Shown here one piece after another: positions 1 to 8,117 of a stretch of 64,000 bases of DNA. The notes below the pieces were generated by a model, which was not told where the DNA came from, searched no databases, and was given only the letters and a program-made list of their open reading frames with translations. Source of the stretch: Rhodospirillaceae bacterium (lineage in GTDB: Bacteria; Pseudomonadota; Alphaproteobacteria; CACIAM-22H2); the NCBI GenBank assembly GCA_022843945.1, contig JALHMR010000016.1, positions 49,168 to 113,167 of the forward strand. Reading direction: 5' to 3'. A program made the translations under genes and the position numbers. The number at the start of each line of letters is the position of its first letter. Position 1 is the first letter of the stretch.

Positions 1-209
1 TCCGCCGGGCGGAAAGCGTCGAAGATCTTGAGTCTGAGCCCCTGCTCGTGCGCCAGCGCAATGGCGCGGGTCAGCGCCGCGGCGGCGTCCGGATGCAGAT
101 AGGCCGCTGCCCGCCGATAAATCGGCGCACCGGTGAAATTCCGGCTGGTGGCATAGGCGATATCGAGATCGACATCGTAAGCAGGCGGAACAATAGGCAC
201 GAGGGGCAT
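1..209 (-). CDS. D-alanyl-D-alanine dipeptidase, VanX/DdpX family (C-terminal part missing)
   Basis: This is the N-terminal 69 codons of a zinc D-Ala-D-Ala dipeptidase; the rest lies beyond the left edge. The reverse strand reads MPLVPIVPPAYDVDLDIAYA, then a NFTGAPIYRR segment and LKIFDAFRPA. These match the opening blocks of VanX/DdpX, where DAYRP carries the arginine that precedes the zinc ligands. The ATG at 209-207 has a GGAGG sequence six bases upstream. Members hydrolyse D-Ala-D-Ala released from peptidoglycan or reduce its pool. The zinc ligands themselves are outside the window, so the family rests on the N-terminal blocks. It is divergent from tsaB. Confidence 0.75.
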   Translation of the reverse strand, partial: MPLVPIVPPAYDVDLDIAYATSRNFTGAPIYRRAAAYLHPDAAAALTRAIALAHEQGLRLKIFDAFRPA

Positions 210-275
210 GCAATCCTCCGTTGGTCCTTGTAGCATCACGCCACCGGCCCGCAAGCCATTGGTCGCCTCGGCATC

Positions 276-959
276 ATGAAAATTCTGGCACTCGATTCGG
301 CGACAGCAGCCTGCTCCGTGGCGGTATGGGCCGACGGTATCGTGCTCGCCGTCGAGCGCACGATCCAGGAACGCGGCCAGGCCGAGGCACTGCTGCCGAT
401 GGTCGAGCGCGTTCGCGACCAGGCCGGGCTCGATCTCGTTACGATCGACCGCCTGGCGGTGACGATCGGCCCGGGACATTTCACGGGCCTGCGCGCCGGC
501 CTGGCGACGGCCCGTGGCCTGTCCCTTGCCCTCGGGCGGCCCTTGATCGGGATCACCACCCTGGCGGCGGTGGCCGCCGGCGTGCCGGCCAGCGAGTGGC
601 CGGGTGCCGTCATCGTGGTGGCGCTCGATTCAAAACGCGCGGAACTCTACGTGCAGGCCTTCGACGAGCGTCTTCGACCGCTGACGAGTCCGGCGGCGCG
701 GCAGGCGGCCGATATTGGCGCAGAGCTGCTCCGGCTCACGGCGCCCCGATATGTTCTTGCCGGCGACGCGGCTGATGCGCTGGCCGCGGTTCTCCTGGCC
801 GCCGGCGCCGTCGTCCATACGACCGCGCCGGCCCGACCGGACGCCGCCGTTGTAGCCGCGCTCGCCGCGGTTGCGCCTCTACCCGGTGAGCCGCCCGCCC
901 CGCTCTACCTCCATGCGGCGGAAACGACATCGCCGCGGCGCGCACCGCCCGCGGTATGA
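276..959 (+). CDS. tsaB: tRNA threonylcarbamoyladenosine biosynthesis protein TsaB
   Basis: TsaB (YeaZ) partners TsaD in transferring the threonylcarbamoyl group to A37 of ANN-decoding tRNAs in the cytoplasm. It has an ASKHA fold but is not itself the catalyst. The 227-residue product has the typical length, the opening MKILALDSATAACSVAV, and the family block GPGHFTGLR at residues 65-73 followed by a LATARGLSLALGRP helix. It overlaps the next gene, rimI, by four bases (ATGA), an arrangement common in Proteobacteria where tsaB and rimI are co-transcribed. The ATG at 276 starts exactly where family members begin. Confidence 0.95.
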   Translation: MKILALDSATAACSVAVWADGIVLAVERTIQERGQAEALLPMVERVRDQAGLDLVTIDRLAVTIGPGHFTGLRAGLATARGLSLALGRPLIGITTLAAVAAGVPASEWPGAVIVVALDSKRAELYVQAFDERLRPLTSPAARQAADIGAELLRLTAPRYVLAGDAADALAAVLLAAGAVVHTTAPARPDAAVVAALAAVAPLPGEPPAPLYLHAAETTSPRRAPPAV

Positions 960-1432
960 GCGAGGCGACCCGCATCGTACCGGCGGGAGTGCCACACGCC
1001 GGCGTCCTGTCTGCCCTGCAGACGCAATGCTTCGACGACGCCTGGTCCCCGTCATCGATTGCGGAAGTTCTCGTGTCGCCCGGCGCTTTCGCCCTCCTGG
1101 CAGTGCAGGGCGATGCCGTGCCTGTCGGCTTTGCCGTAGCGCGCGTGGCGGGCGACGAGTCCGAGCTGCTGTCCCTCGGGGTCGTGGCCTCGCAACGCCG
1201 CAAGGGCATCGCGAAGATGCTTTTGGCGTCAGTCATCGAGCGCGCGGTTGCTGCGCGCTCGCGCGCTCTCTTCCTGGAGGTAGCGGAAAGCAACGATGCC
1301 GCGCGGCTGCTCTACGGTGCTCGCGGCTTCACGGCTGTGGGCCGTCGGCCCGACTACTATCGTCGGCCGAACGCGGTGCCCATCGCGGCGCTGACGCTGC
1401 GCCTGCTTCTTTCATCCAGATCGGCGCCGTAA
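956..1432 (+). CDS. rimI: ribosomal protein S18-alanine N-acetyltransferase RimI
   Basis: This is a GNAT enzyme expected to acetylate the N-terminal alanine of ribosomal protein S18 with acetyl-CoA. The acetyl-CoA loop QRRKGIAKML lies at residues 80-89. FLEVAESNDAARLLY follows at about 106-120, with the LEV strand and Asn typical of RimI, and then GARGF and a DYYRRP motif matching the RimI C-terminal Tyr region. At 158 residues it is normal length. The start overlaps the tsaB stop, which supports translational coupling. Generic GNAT annotation is the only alternative; the tsaB neighbour favours RimI. Confidence 0.9.
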   Translation: MSEATRIVPAGVPHAGVLSALQTQCFDDAWSPSSIAEVLVSPGAFALLAVQGDAVPVGFAVARVAGDESELLSLGVVASQRRKGIAKMLLASVIERAVAARSRALFLEVAESNDAARLLYGARGFTAVGRRPDYYRRPNAVPIAALTLRLLLSSRSAP

Positions 1433-1489
1433 CTCTGCAAACGTGTGCAAAGGGATGTTAGTCGAAATACCAATCTGACATAGACTAAA

Positions 1490-1540
1490 GCAATAATTCG
1501 TCTTTCGGTCTATTGCAAAAAGAAGCGATACAATTATAGT
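1490..1540 (+). promoter_or_regulatory. candidate mucR promoter with inverted repeat
   Basis: This lies in a visibly AT-rich island (about 1433-1600) in otherwise GC-rich DNA. A -35-like TTGCAA (1513-1518) and a -10-like TATAGT (1535-1540) are 16 bases apart, about 60 bases before the mucR-like ATG. An inverted repeat GCAATA (1490-1495) / TATTGC (1511-1516) overlaps the -35. MucR/Ros proteins bind AT-rich DNA and commonly repress their own genes, so autoregulation is a reasonable inference. Nothing else is seen in the tsaB/rimI-mucR gap. Confidence 0.45.
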
Positions 1541-1600
1541 CCGCGCAATGTTCTCTCCCTTAGATTCAATGAAATTTGGCCTGAGCGGGTCCCGGCGCCC

Positions 1601-2014
1601 ATGAGCGACGCAGCGAATAACGAGGATCTTCTGGCTCTCACAGCGAAGATCGTCGCCGCGCATGTTTCGAACAATTCCGTCGCGCTCGGTGATCTGGCGG
1701 GGTTGATCCAGCAGGTGCATCAGGCTTTGCGGAGCATCGGCTCGACGACGGTGACGCCGGCGCGTCCTCAGCCGGCGGTGCCGATCAAGCGATCGGTCCT
1801 GCCGGACTATATCGTCTGCCTGGAAGACGGGAAGAAGCTGAAGATGCTCAAGCGGCACCTCAAGACCGCCTACAACCTGTCGCCGGAGCAATATCGCGAA
1901 CGCTGGGGCCTGCCGCCGGATTATCCGATGGTGGCTCCCAACTACGCCAAACAGCGCAGCCAGCTTGCCCGCGATCTTGGGCTGGGCACCAAGAGCAAGC
2001 GCAAACGCGGCTGA
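1601..2014 (+). CDS. MucR/Ros family transcriptional regulator
   Basis: This is a 137-residue cytoplasmic DNA-binding protein of the alphaproteobacterial MucR/Ros family, which acts globally on exopolysaccharide, motility and cell-cycle genes. The N-terminal half (1-50) is the helical oligomerisation region. The Ros-type DNA-binding domain follows, with IVCLEDGKKL at 72-81, KRHLKTAYNL at 84-93, then PPDYPMVAPNY and a basic tail KSKRKRG. Of the four canonical zinc ligand positions, Cys73 and His86 are kept, while the second is Asp76 and the fourth is Ala90. It may therefore bind zinc differently or not at all, as known for some Ros-like proteins. It is monocistronic, with an AT-rich upstream region. 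Confidence 0.9.
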   Translation: MSDAANNEDLLALTAKIVAAHVSNNSVALGDLAGLIQQVHQALRSIGSTTVTPARPQPAVPIKRSVLPDYIVCLEDGKKLKMLKRHLKTAYNLSPEQYRERWGLPPDYPMVAPNYAKQRSQLARDLGLGTKSKRKRG

Positions 2015-2071
2015 TCCGGAGATCGTGCCGCCGGGTAGGCTTACGCGGCGGTTTGGTTTATAGTTTCCGGC

Positions 2072-2539
2072 GTGGAATCGAGAAAGCTAGCGCCCTCTGC
2101 GTCCGGTCCGTCACGGCTTGAGCAGCTGTGCATCGACAAGGGCCTCAAGATGACCGGTCAGCGCCGGATCATCGCCCGTGTCCTGTCCGAGGCCTCCGAT
2201 CACCCGGATGTCGAGCAGGTCTATCGCCGGGCCGCGGCCATCGATGCGAAGATCAGCATCGCGACCGTGTATCGCACCGTGCGTCTCCTCGAAGAGGCGA
2301 ACATCATCACGCGCCACGATTTCGGTGACGGGCGGGCGCGCTACGAGGAAGCAGACGAGCACCATCACGACCATCTGATCGACATCAAGACCGGTGAGGT
2401 CATCGAATTCCAGAACGCGAGAATCGAGACCCTGCAGGAAGAAATCGCGCGTGAGCTCGGCTTCCAGCTCGTTGGCCATCGCCTTGAGCTGTTCGGCACG
2501 CGGGTCGACGGCGCTTCGGCTCGGCGGAAGAAATCATGA
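2072..2539 (+). CDS. fur: Fur family transcriptional regulator (Fur/Mur type)
   Basis: This is a 155-residue metal-responsive repressor. The winged-helix recognition segment IATVYRTVRLLEEANII spans residues 63-79. The metal-binding HHHDHLI (97-103) and EVIEFQ (109-113) blocks, and the dimer segment ending GHRLELFG, are present. The CxxC motif that follows HHDHLI in enterobacterial Fur is absent (DIKTG here), as in the rhizobial manganese-responsive Mur proteins, so Mn2+ as co-repressor is possible. The GTG at 2072 is the upstream start; an ATG at codon 27 is less likely because it removes residues aligned in the family. It overlaps olsB by four bases. Confidence 0.9.
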   Translation: MESRKLAPSASGPSRLEQLCIDKGLKMTGQRRIIARVLSEASDHPDVEQVYRRAAAIDAKISIATVYRTVRLLEEANIITRHDFGDGRARYEEADEHHHDHLIDIKTGEVIEFQNARIETLQEEIARELGFQLVGHRLELFGTRVDGASARRKKS

Positions 2540-3411
2540 TTGCCCGACCCGTCGACCAGGCGTCGCCGGTATCGGCCAGTGCTTCCGATGTCGTCTCTGC
2601 GGGTACGCTGGAAGTGCGCCTCGCGGTAGATACCGCGGAGATCGACGCCGCGCAGGCGCTCCGCTACCGGGTGTTCTACGAAGAGATGGCGGCCCGGCCC
2701 ACGGTGGAAGCGGTCGCCGCGCGCCGCGACCGGGATAATTTCGACGCCTGGTGCGATCACTTGCTGGTCATCGACCGGCGCCGCGGCGAAGGGGCCGCCG
2801 GTGTCGTCGGCACGTATCGGCTGATGCGGCGCGAAGCGGCGGCCAAGGCCGGCGGGTTCTATACCCAGACCGAGTTCGATATCGCGCCGCTTGTCGCGAT
2901 GCCGGGACCCATCCTCGAACTGGGCCGGTCCTGCGTCGACGTGGCCTATCGCAACCGCCCAACCATGCAGCTCCTCTGGCGCGGCATCGCAAATTACGTT
3001 TTCCGTCACGACATTCGCCTGATGTTCGGCTGCGCCAGCCTGCCTGGCACCGATCCGGACGTCCTCGCACCGTCGCTGTCCTATCTCCATCACTATCATC
3101 TGGCGCCGCCAAGCCTGCGGGCGCGAGCCCTGCCGGACCGTTATGTAGAGATGAACCGGATGTCTCCGGGAGAGATCGACACCGAAACGGCGGTCGCCCA
3201 GCTTGATGCGCGGGCCGCCCTTGCCGCCCTGCCGCCCCTGATCAAGGGCTATTTGCGCCTTGGCGGCCTGGTGGGCGAAGGCGGCGTGATCGACCGCCAG
3301 TTCAACACGACCGACGTGTGCATCATCGTGGTGACGGACCGGGTGACGGACAAGTATTTCAATCATTACCGGCGGACGGCAGGCGGCGGCACAGCGGCCG
3401 CAGATTTCTGA
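2536..3411 (+). CDS. olsB: L-ornithine N-alpha-acyltransferase OlsB
   Basis: OlsB catalyses the first step of phosphate-free ornithine lipid synthesis, transferring a 3-hydroxyacyl chain from ACP to ornithine to give lyso-ornithine lipid. The 291-residue protein has the acyltransferase blocks AQALRYRVFYEE, a central GTYRLMRR strand, LELGRSCVDVAYRNRPT, and LLWRGIANYVF, all characteristic of the GNAT-like OlsB/hemolysin-type fold. The gene overlaps fur (ATGA) and is followed nine bases later by the olsA-like gene, so the pair encodes both steps of the pathway. Coupling to fur raises the possibility of co-transcription with a metal regulator, which is unproven. Confidence 0.9.
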   Translation: MIARPVDQASPVSASASDVVSAGTLEVRLAVDTAEIDAAQALRYRVFYEEMAARPTVEAVAARRDRDNFDAWCDHLLVIDRRRGEGAAGVVGTYRLMRREAAAKAGGFYTQTEFDIAPLVAMPGPILELGRSCVDVAYRNRPTMQLLWRGIANYVFRHDIRLMFGCASLPGTDPDVLAPSLSYLHHYHLAPPSLRARALPDRYVEMNRMSPGEIDTETAVAQLDARAALAALPPLIKGYLRLGGLVGEGGVIDRQFNTTDVCIIVVTDRVTDKYFNHYRRTAGGGTAAADF

Positions 3412-3420
3412 CCCGCGTTC

Positions 3421-4254
3421 ATGGTGAGCTCCGCGCCGCGCGCCATCCTGCGTCTGGTCCTTTATCTGGCGCTGACGATTCCCCTGATGCCGGTGCAGGC
3501 GCTTCTGCTGGTCGTGCGCTCACCGCTCGCCCGCCGTCTGCCGCACGCTTATCACCGGCTGTGCTGCCGCATCTTCGGCATCGACGTGGAGGTCGTCGGC
3601 GCGTTGTCCGCGACCCGGCCGACGCTCTTCGTGGCGAACCATGTCTCGTATCTCGATATCGAGGTGCTGTCGGCGACAGTCGAGACCTGCTTCGTTGCCA
3701 AGCGCGAGATCGCCGGATGGCCGTTCTTCGGCTGGCTGGCGAAGCTGCAGCAGACCGTGTTCGTCGAGCGTCGCGCGGCAGGCGTTGCCGGCGAGCGCGA
3801 CGAGCTGGCGCGCCGGCTCGATGAAGGCTCGAACGTCGTCCTGTTCGCCGAAGGAACCAGCAACGATGGCAATCGGCTCCAGCCCTTCAAGAGCGCACTC
3901 TTCAGCGTGGCGGAGCGGAGAGTCCATGATAGGCCGCTGACCGTGCAGCCGGTCACCATCGCCTATACGCGCCTGGACGGAATGCCGATCGGTCGTGCCA
4001 TTCGGCCGTTCGTTGCCTGGTACGGCGACATGGACCTGATGCCGCATCTGTGGTTCCTCCTCGGCATCGGCCGCCTTACCGCCGTATTGCAATTCCACGA
4101 AACGGTGACCCTGGCCACCGTCGGCAAACGCAAAGACCTGGCCATGCATTGTCAGGCTGTCATCGCCGAGGCGCTCGAGGCGGCCAATTTCGGGCGCCCG
4201 CTTCCGGCCGCGCTCGCCGCCTCTTCGCTTCCGTCGCCCGGCCACTTGCCTTGA
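3421..4254 (+). CDS. olsA: lyso-ornithine lipid / 1-acylglycerol-phosphate acyltransferase, OlsA/PlsC family
   Basis: This is a 277-residue membrane-associated acyltransferase. An N-terminal hydrophobic segment (about 10-33) precedes the catalytic NHVSYLD motif (H74-x4-D79). A second block, FVERR, lies near 114-118, and the substrate phosphate/ornithine loop FAEGTS lies at 142-147. OlsA completes ornithine lipid by adding the second acyl chain; many OlsA proteins also act as PlsC. Adjacency to olsB favours the OlsA role. Start ATG at 3421 is in the short gap after olsB. Confidence 0.88.
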   Translation: MVSSAPRAILRLVLYLALTIPLMPVQALLLVVRSPLARRLPHAYHRLCCRIFGIDVEVVGALSATRPTLFVANHVSYLDIEVLSATVETCFVAKREIAGWPFFGWLAKLQQTVFVERRAAGVAGERDELARRLDEGSNVVLFAEGTSNDGNRLQPFKSALFSVAERRVHDRPLTVQPVTIAYTRLDGMPIGRAIRPFVAWYGDMDLMPHLWFLLGIGRLTAVLQFHETVTLATVGKRKDLAMHCQAVIAEALEAANFGRPLPAALAASSLPSPGHLP

Positions 4255-4318
4255 TAGCCGGTAAAGCCGAATGGTACCTTGCCGCTAACTCCCTTCCTTT
4301 CCGTTTCGGCCGGGTGAC

Positions 4319-5659
4319 TTGAGCAAAAAAGCCTTCATTAGATCATACGGTTGCCAGATGAACGTCTATGACTCCGCGCGTATGGCGGAGCTCCTGGCAC
4401 CTCTTGGCTACGACGCCACGCAGCGCCCGGAAGAGGCCGACCTGGTCATCCTCAACACCTGTCACATCCGCGAAAAGGCGGCCGAGAAGGTCTATTCGGA
4501 CCTCGGCCGCCTGAAGCCGGTGAAAAGCGAGCGCGGCGCACTGATCGCGGTCGCCGGTTGCGTCGCGCAGGCGGAGGGAGAAGAGATTCTCCGCCGCGCT
4601 CCCTATGTCGACATGGTCTTCGGGCCGCAGAGCTACCATCGCCTGCCGGAGATGATCGCCCGGGTGCTGCGCGGGGCGGGACGGGTGATCGAGACGGATT
4701 TTCCGGCCGTGCCGAAATTCGATTCCCTGCCGGCCGGCGTCGGCGCCAGCGAGGTCTCCGCCTTCCTGACCGTGCAGGAAGGCTGCGACAAGTTCTGCGC
4801 ATTCTGTGTCGTGCCGTATACGCGGGGCGCCGAATATTCGCGCGATGTCGCCGCGATCGAGGCCGAAGCCCGCTCGCTGGTTGCCCGCGGCGCGGCCGAG
4901 ATCACCCTGCTCGGTCAGAACGTCAATGCCTATCACGGGCGCGACGAAGGCGGCGCGGTCATCGGACTCGGCGCGTTGCTGGAGCGTCTGGCCCGGATCG
5001 AGGGACTGGCGCGCCTGCGCTACATGACATCGCATCCGCGCGACATGGACGAGGCGCTGATCGCGGCGCATGCCGGCGAGCCCAAGCTCATGCCCTTCCT
5101 GCACCTGCCGGTGCAGTCCGGTTCCGACCGCCTGCTCGAGGCGATGAACCGCGGCCATTGCGCCGACGACTATCGCCGCCTCGTCGACCGGCTGCGGCGC
5201 GCGCGGCCGGACCTGGCGCTCTCCTCCGATTTCATCGTCGGCTTCCCCGGTGAAACCGCCGCCGATTTCGAAGCAACCATGACCTTGGTCCGCGACACCG
5301 GGTTCGCGTCGGCGTACTCCTTCAAGTTCAGCCCGCGGCCGGGAACGCCGGCGGCGTCGCTCGACAGCCCGGTGCCGGAAGCGGTGAAGGACGAGCGGCT
5401 GCAGATCCTGCAGGCCGAGCTGCGGGTGCAGCAGGATCGCTTCAACCGCGCCGCCATCGGCCAGGTCCTGCCGGTGCTGTTCGAGAAGCCGGGGCGGCAT
5501 CTTGGCCAGGTGGTGGGGCGTACGCCGTATCTCCAGGCCGTTCACGTCGATGCCCCGGCCTCCTGGATCGGCACGATAGCCGACGTCGCGATTGTCGGCA
5601 TGAAAACCAACAGCCTCACCGGCGCGCCCGCCGATGAGCGGAAAAGGATTCCGGCTTGA
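4319..5659 (+). CDS. miaB: tRNA-2-methylthio-N6-dimethylallyladenosine synthase MiaB
   Basis: This radical-SAM methylthiotransferase acts on i6A37 of tRNA. The UPF0004 domain carries the three auxiliary cluster cysteines C12 (SYGCQMN), C48 (NTCHIR) and C81 (AGCVAQ). The radical-SAM motif CDKFCAFC gives C156, C160 and C163. A TRAM domain ends the 446-residue protein. The start is TTG at 4319: no in-frame ATG or GTG lies close upstream, and family members begin [13 protein letters not shown]. The stop overlaps the phoH start. The order miaB-phoH-ybeY-corC-lnt is a conserved proteobacterial operon. Confidence 0.96.
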   Translation: MSKKAFIRSYGCQMNVYDSARMAELLAPLGYDATQRPEEADLVILNTCHIREKAAEKVYSDLGRLKPVKSERGALIAVAGCVAQAEGEEILRRAPYVDMVFGPQSYHRLPEMIARVLRGAGRVIETDFPAVPKFDSLPAGVGASEVSAFLTVQEGCDKFCAFCVVPYTRGAEYSRDVAAIEAEARSLVARGAAEITLLGQNVNAYHGRDEGGAVIGLGALLERLARIEGLARLRYMTSHPRDMDEALIAAHAGEPKLMPFLHLPVQSGSDRLLEAMNRGHCADDYRRLVDRLRRARPDLALSSDFIVGFPGETAADFEATMTLVRDTGFASAYSFKFSPRPGTPAASLDSPVPEAVKDERLQILQAELRVQQDRFNRAAIGQVLPVLFEKPGRHLGQVVGRTPYLQAVHVDAPASWIGTIADVAIVGMKTNSLTGAPADERKRIPA

Positions 5660-6660
5660 GACCTCCCCCTGCTCCGGTCGAAGCACCCCTTCACCTGCAG
5701 TTCGACGACAACACGTTGCTGCCGATGCTCTTTGGCGAGCACGACCGCCACCTGGTGCGTATCGAGCAGAAGCTCGGCGTCTCGCTGCTGTCGCGGGGTA
5801 ATCGTGTCGCTGTTTCCGGCCCGCCCTCGGCGGCCGAACGCGCCCGCGACGCCCTGCTCTTTCTGTACGAGCGGCTGCGGCGCGGGCTGACGGTCGACAT
5901 GGGCGAGGTCGACGCCGCCATCCGCCTGTCGAGCGAGGAGACCAGCGGTGCCAGCGATCTGTTCGGCTCCGAGGAGCTCTCGATCCGCACGCGCAAGCGC
6001 CATATCGGGCCGCGCTCGCCCAACCAGGTCGGTTATCTCAAGGCTTTGCGCGACCACGAGATGGTCTTCGGCCTCGGCCCCGCCGGCACGGGCAAGACCT
6101 ATCTCGCCGTCGCCGCGGCGGTGCAGATGCTCAGCGCCGGCCGCGTCGACCGCATCATCCTGTCGCGGCCGGCGGTGGAAGCCGGCGAGCGGCTTGGTTT
6201 TCTTCCCGGCGATTTGCGCGAGAAGGTCGATCCGTACCTGCGGCCGCTCTACGATGCGCTCCACGACATGCTGCCCGGCGAGCAGGTCATGAAGCGCCTG
6301 GCCTCGGGCGAGATCGAGATCGCGCCGCTGGCTTTCATGCGCGGCCGCACGCTGGCCAATTCCTTCGTCATCCTCGACGAAGGCCAGAACACAACTCCGG
6401 TGCAGATGAAGATGTTTCTCACCCGGCTGGGCGAGAACAGCCGCATGGTCGTCACCGGCGATCTGTCCCAGATCGATCTGCCGCCCGGGGCGCGTTCGGG
6501 GCTCTACGACGCGCTGGAGGCCCTGGACGGGGTCGAGGGTATCGGCGTCGTGCGCTTCGGCGCCGAGGACGTGGTTCGCCACCCGCTGGTCACCAAGATC
6601 GTCCGCGCCTACGACGCCCATGAATCGAAACGGCGCGACAAGCCTGCCAAGCCGCGATGA
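5656..6660 (+). CDS. PhoH-like ATPase (YbeZ/PhoL)
   Basis: This is a 334-residue cytoplasmic P-loop ATPase of the PhoH family, commonly found with YbeY and implicated in ribosome/RNA quality control. An N-terminal KH-like region is followed by the Walker A sequence [10 protein letters not shown] at about 141-150, and a Walker B segment [10 protein letters not shown] with the conserved Gln of PhoH proteins. [16 protein letters not shown] (sensor/arginine region) is also present. The start is TTG, overlapping the miaB stop; this short overlap and the overlap with ybeY at the other end (ATGA) indicate tight coupling. Confidence 0.92.
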   Translation: MRPPPAPVEAPLHLQFDDNTLLPMLFGEHDRHLVRIEQKLGVSLLSRGNRVAVSGPPSAAERARDALLFLYERLRRGLTVDMGEVDAAIRLSSEETSGASDLFGSEELSIRTRKRHIGPRSPNQVGYLKALRDHEMVFGLGPAGTGKTYLAVAAAVQMLSAGRVDRIILSRPAVEAGERLGFLPGDLREKVDPYLRPLYDALHDMLPGEQVMKRLASGEIEIAPLAFMRGRTLANSFVILDEGQNTTPVQMKMFLTRLGENSRMVVTGDLSQIDLPPGARSGLYDALEALDGVEGIGVVRFGAEDVVRHPLVTKIVRAYDAHESKRRDKPAKPR

Positions 6661-7196
6661 GCAAACGGGCCGCCACCCCACCTGCGCGCGTGTCGCCTCG
6701 CCATCGCATCGCGGTGGTCGTCGCCGCGCCCGAATGGCCGCGCCGGCTGCGGGGGGCCGCCTCGGTGGCCCGCAAGGCCGCCCGCGCCGCGCTCGGCGCC
6801 GGGCGTACCCGGCGGGCGGGGGAAGTCTCCGTGGTCCTGGCCGATAACCGCCTGTCGCGCCGCCTGAACCGAACGTGGCGCGGCAAGGACAAGCCGACCA
6901 ACGTCCTGTCGTTTTCAGCCGCGGATTCAGCGGCGCCCAAGGCGGCGCCGCGGCTGCTCGGCGATGTGGTGATCGCCGGCGGGGTCGTGGCGGCCGAGGC
7001 CAGCGCCCAGGGCAAGCGGCTTTCCGCGCATCTCACGCATCTGGTGGTTCACGGCGTGCTGCACCTCCTCGGGCACGATCACGAGCGTGATGCCGACGCA
7101 AGGCGCATGGAGGCGCTGGAGATCCGGATTCTGCGCGGGCTTGGCGTGCCCAACCCCTACGAAGCCGGGCCCTACGAAGCCGGGGAAGCGCCATGA
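6657..7196 (+). CDS. ybeY: endoribonuclease YbeY (16S rRNA 3' maturation)
   Basis: YbeY is a zinc-dependent single-strand endoribonuclease needed for 16S rRNA 3' maturation and 70S quality control. The signature HGVLHLLGHDH supplies the three zinc histidines H132, H136 and H142. The conserved TNVLSF motif lies at 81-86 and GDVVIA at about 102-107. Length is 179 residues, slightly longer than E. coli YbeY because of a basic N-terminal extension. The gene overlaps both neighbours by four bases. A short near-repeat YEAGPYEAG occurs at the C terminus. Confidence 0.95.
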   Translation: MSKRAATPPARVSPRHRIAVVVAAPEWPRRLRGAASVARKAARAALGAGRTRRAGEVSVVLADNRLSRRLNRTWRGKDKPTNVLSFSAADSAAPKAAPRLLGDVVIAGGVVAAEASAQGKRLSAHLTHLVVHGVLHLLGHDHERDADARRMEALEIRILRGLGVPNPYEAGPYEAGEAP

Positions 7197-8098
7197 GCGA
7201 TCCGGCGCGCCCCTCGCCGCCGGCTCCGCTGGCGGACCGGCCGTCGCGGCGCCGGCTGGTTGAGCGCCTGTGGGCGGTCCTGCGCCCGCGCTCGAACGAG
7301 CCCGACCTGCGCGAGACGATCGAGGAGCTGATCGAGGAATCCGCGGCGGCGCCCGCGGAATTCGACGCGCGCGAGCGCGAGCTGCTGCGCAACATCTTCA
7401 AGCTGCGCGAGATCACCGCCTACGACGTCATGATCCCACGCGCCGACATCGTCGCGGTGCGCCACGACGTGACGCTCGCCGATCTGGTGCAGAAGCTGGC
7501 GCACGAATCGCATTCGCGCATGCCGGTCTATCGCGAGACGCTCGACGACGTCATCGGCTTCGTTCACATCAAGGATGTCATCCCGTTCTGGGGCGGCACG
7601 AAGGAGTTCAAGCTCGAGGATGTGCTGCGCCGGGTACTGTTCGTGGCGCCCTCGATGCACGTCCTCGACCTGATGCTGGAGATGCGCAAGACCCGCATCC
7701 ATCTGGCCATGGTCGTCGACGAATACGGCGGGACCGACGGACTGGTCAGCATCGAGGACCTGGTCGAGGAGATCGTCGGCGAGATCGATGACGAGCACGA
7801 CGTCGATGAAGGCCCGCGCCTGGTGAAGGAGGCCAGCGGGGCCTTCCTCGCCGACGCGCGGCTGCCGCTCGGCGACTTCGAGGAAGCGGTCGGACCGGTC
7901 CTGACCCGCGAGGAGCGCGAGGCCGATCTCGACACGCTCGGCGGCCTGGTGGTCTCGCTTGCCGGCCGCGTGCCGGGACGCGGCGAGGTGATCGCCCATC
8001 CCGCCGGCTATGAATTCGAAGTCCTCGATGCGGATCCGCGCCGCCTGAAGCGCCTGCGCGTTCGCCGCGTCACGCTGCCGCCGCCCGCGACGGCATGA
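7193..8098 (+). CDS. corC: CBS-domain protein of the CorC/HlyC family (YbeX)
   Basis: This is a 301-residue soluble protein with two CBS domains (YDVMIPRADIVAV region, then VLFVAPSMHVLDLMLEM and MVVDEYGGTDG) and a C-terminal CorC/HlyC transporter-associated domain. MVVDEYGG is the family signature. CorC/YbeX was linked to Mg/Co efflux and more recently to ribosome metabolism; its operon partners phoH, ybeY and lnt fit the conserved ybeZYX-lnt layout. The ATG overlaps the ybeY stop. Confidence 0.92.
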   Translation: MSDPARPSPPAPLADRPSRRRLVERLWAVLRPRSNEPDLRETIEELIEESAAAPAEFDARERELLRNIFKLREITAYDVMIPRADIVAVRHDVTLADLVQKLAHESHSRMPVYRETLDDVIGFVHIKDVIPFWGGTKEFKLEDVLRRVLFVAPSMHVLDLMLEMRKTRIHLAMVVDEYGGTDGLVSIEDLVEEIVGEIDDEHDVDEGPRLVKEASGAFLADARLPLGDFEEAVGPVLTREEREADLDTLGGLVVSLAGRVPGRGEVIAHPAGYEFEVLDADPRRLKRLRVRRVTLPPPATA

Positions 8099-8117
8099 CG
8101 GTCTTGGGCCGCGGTCG

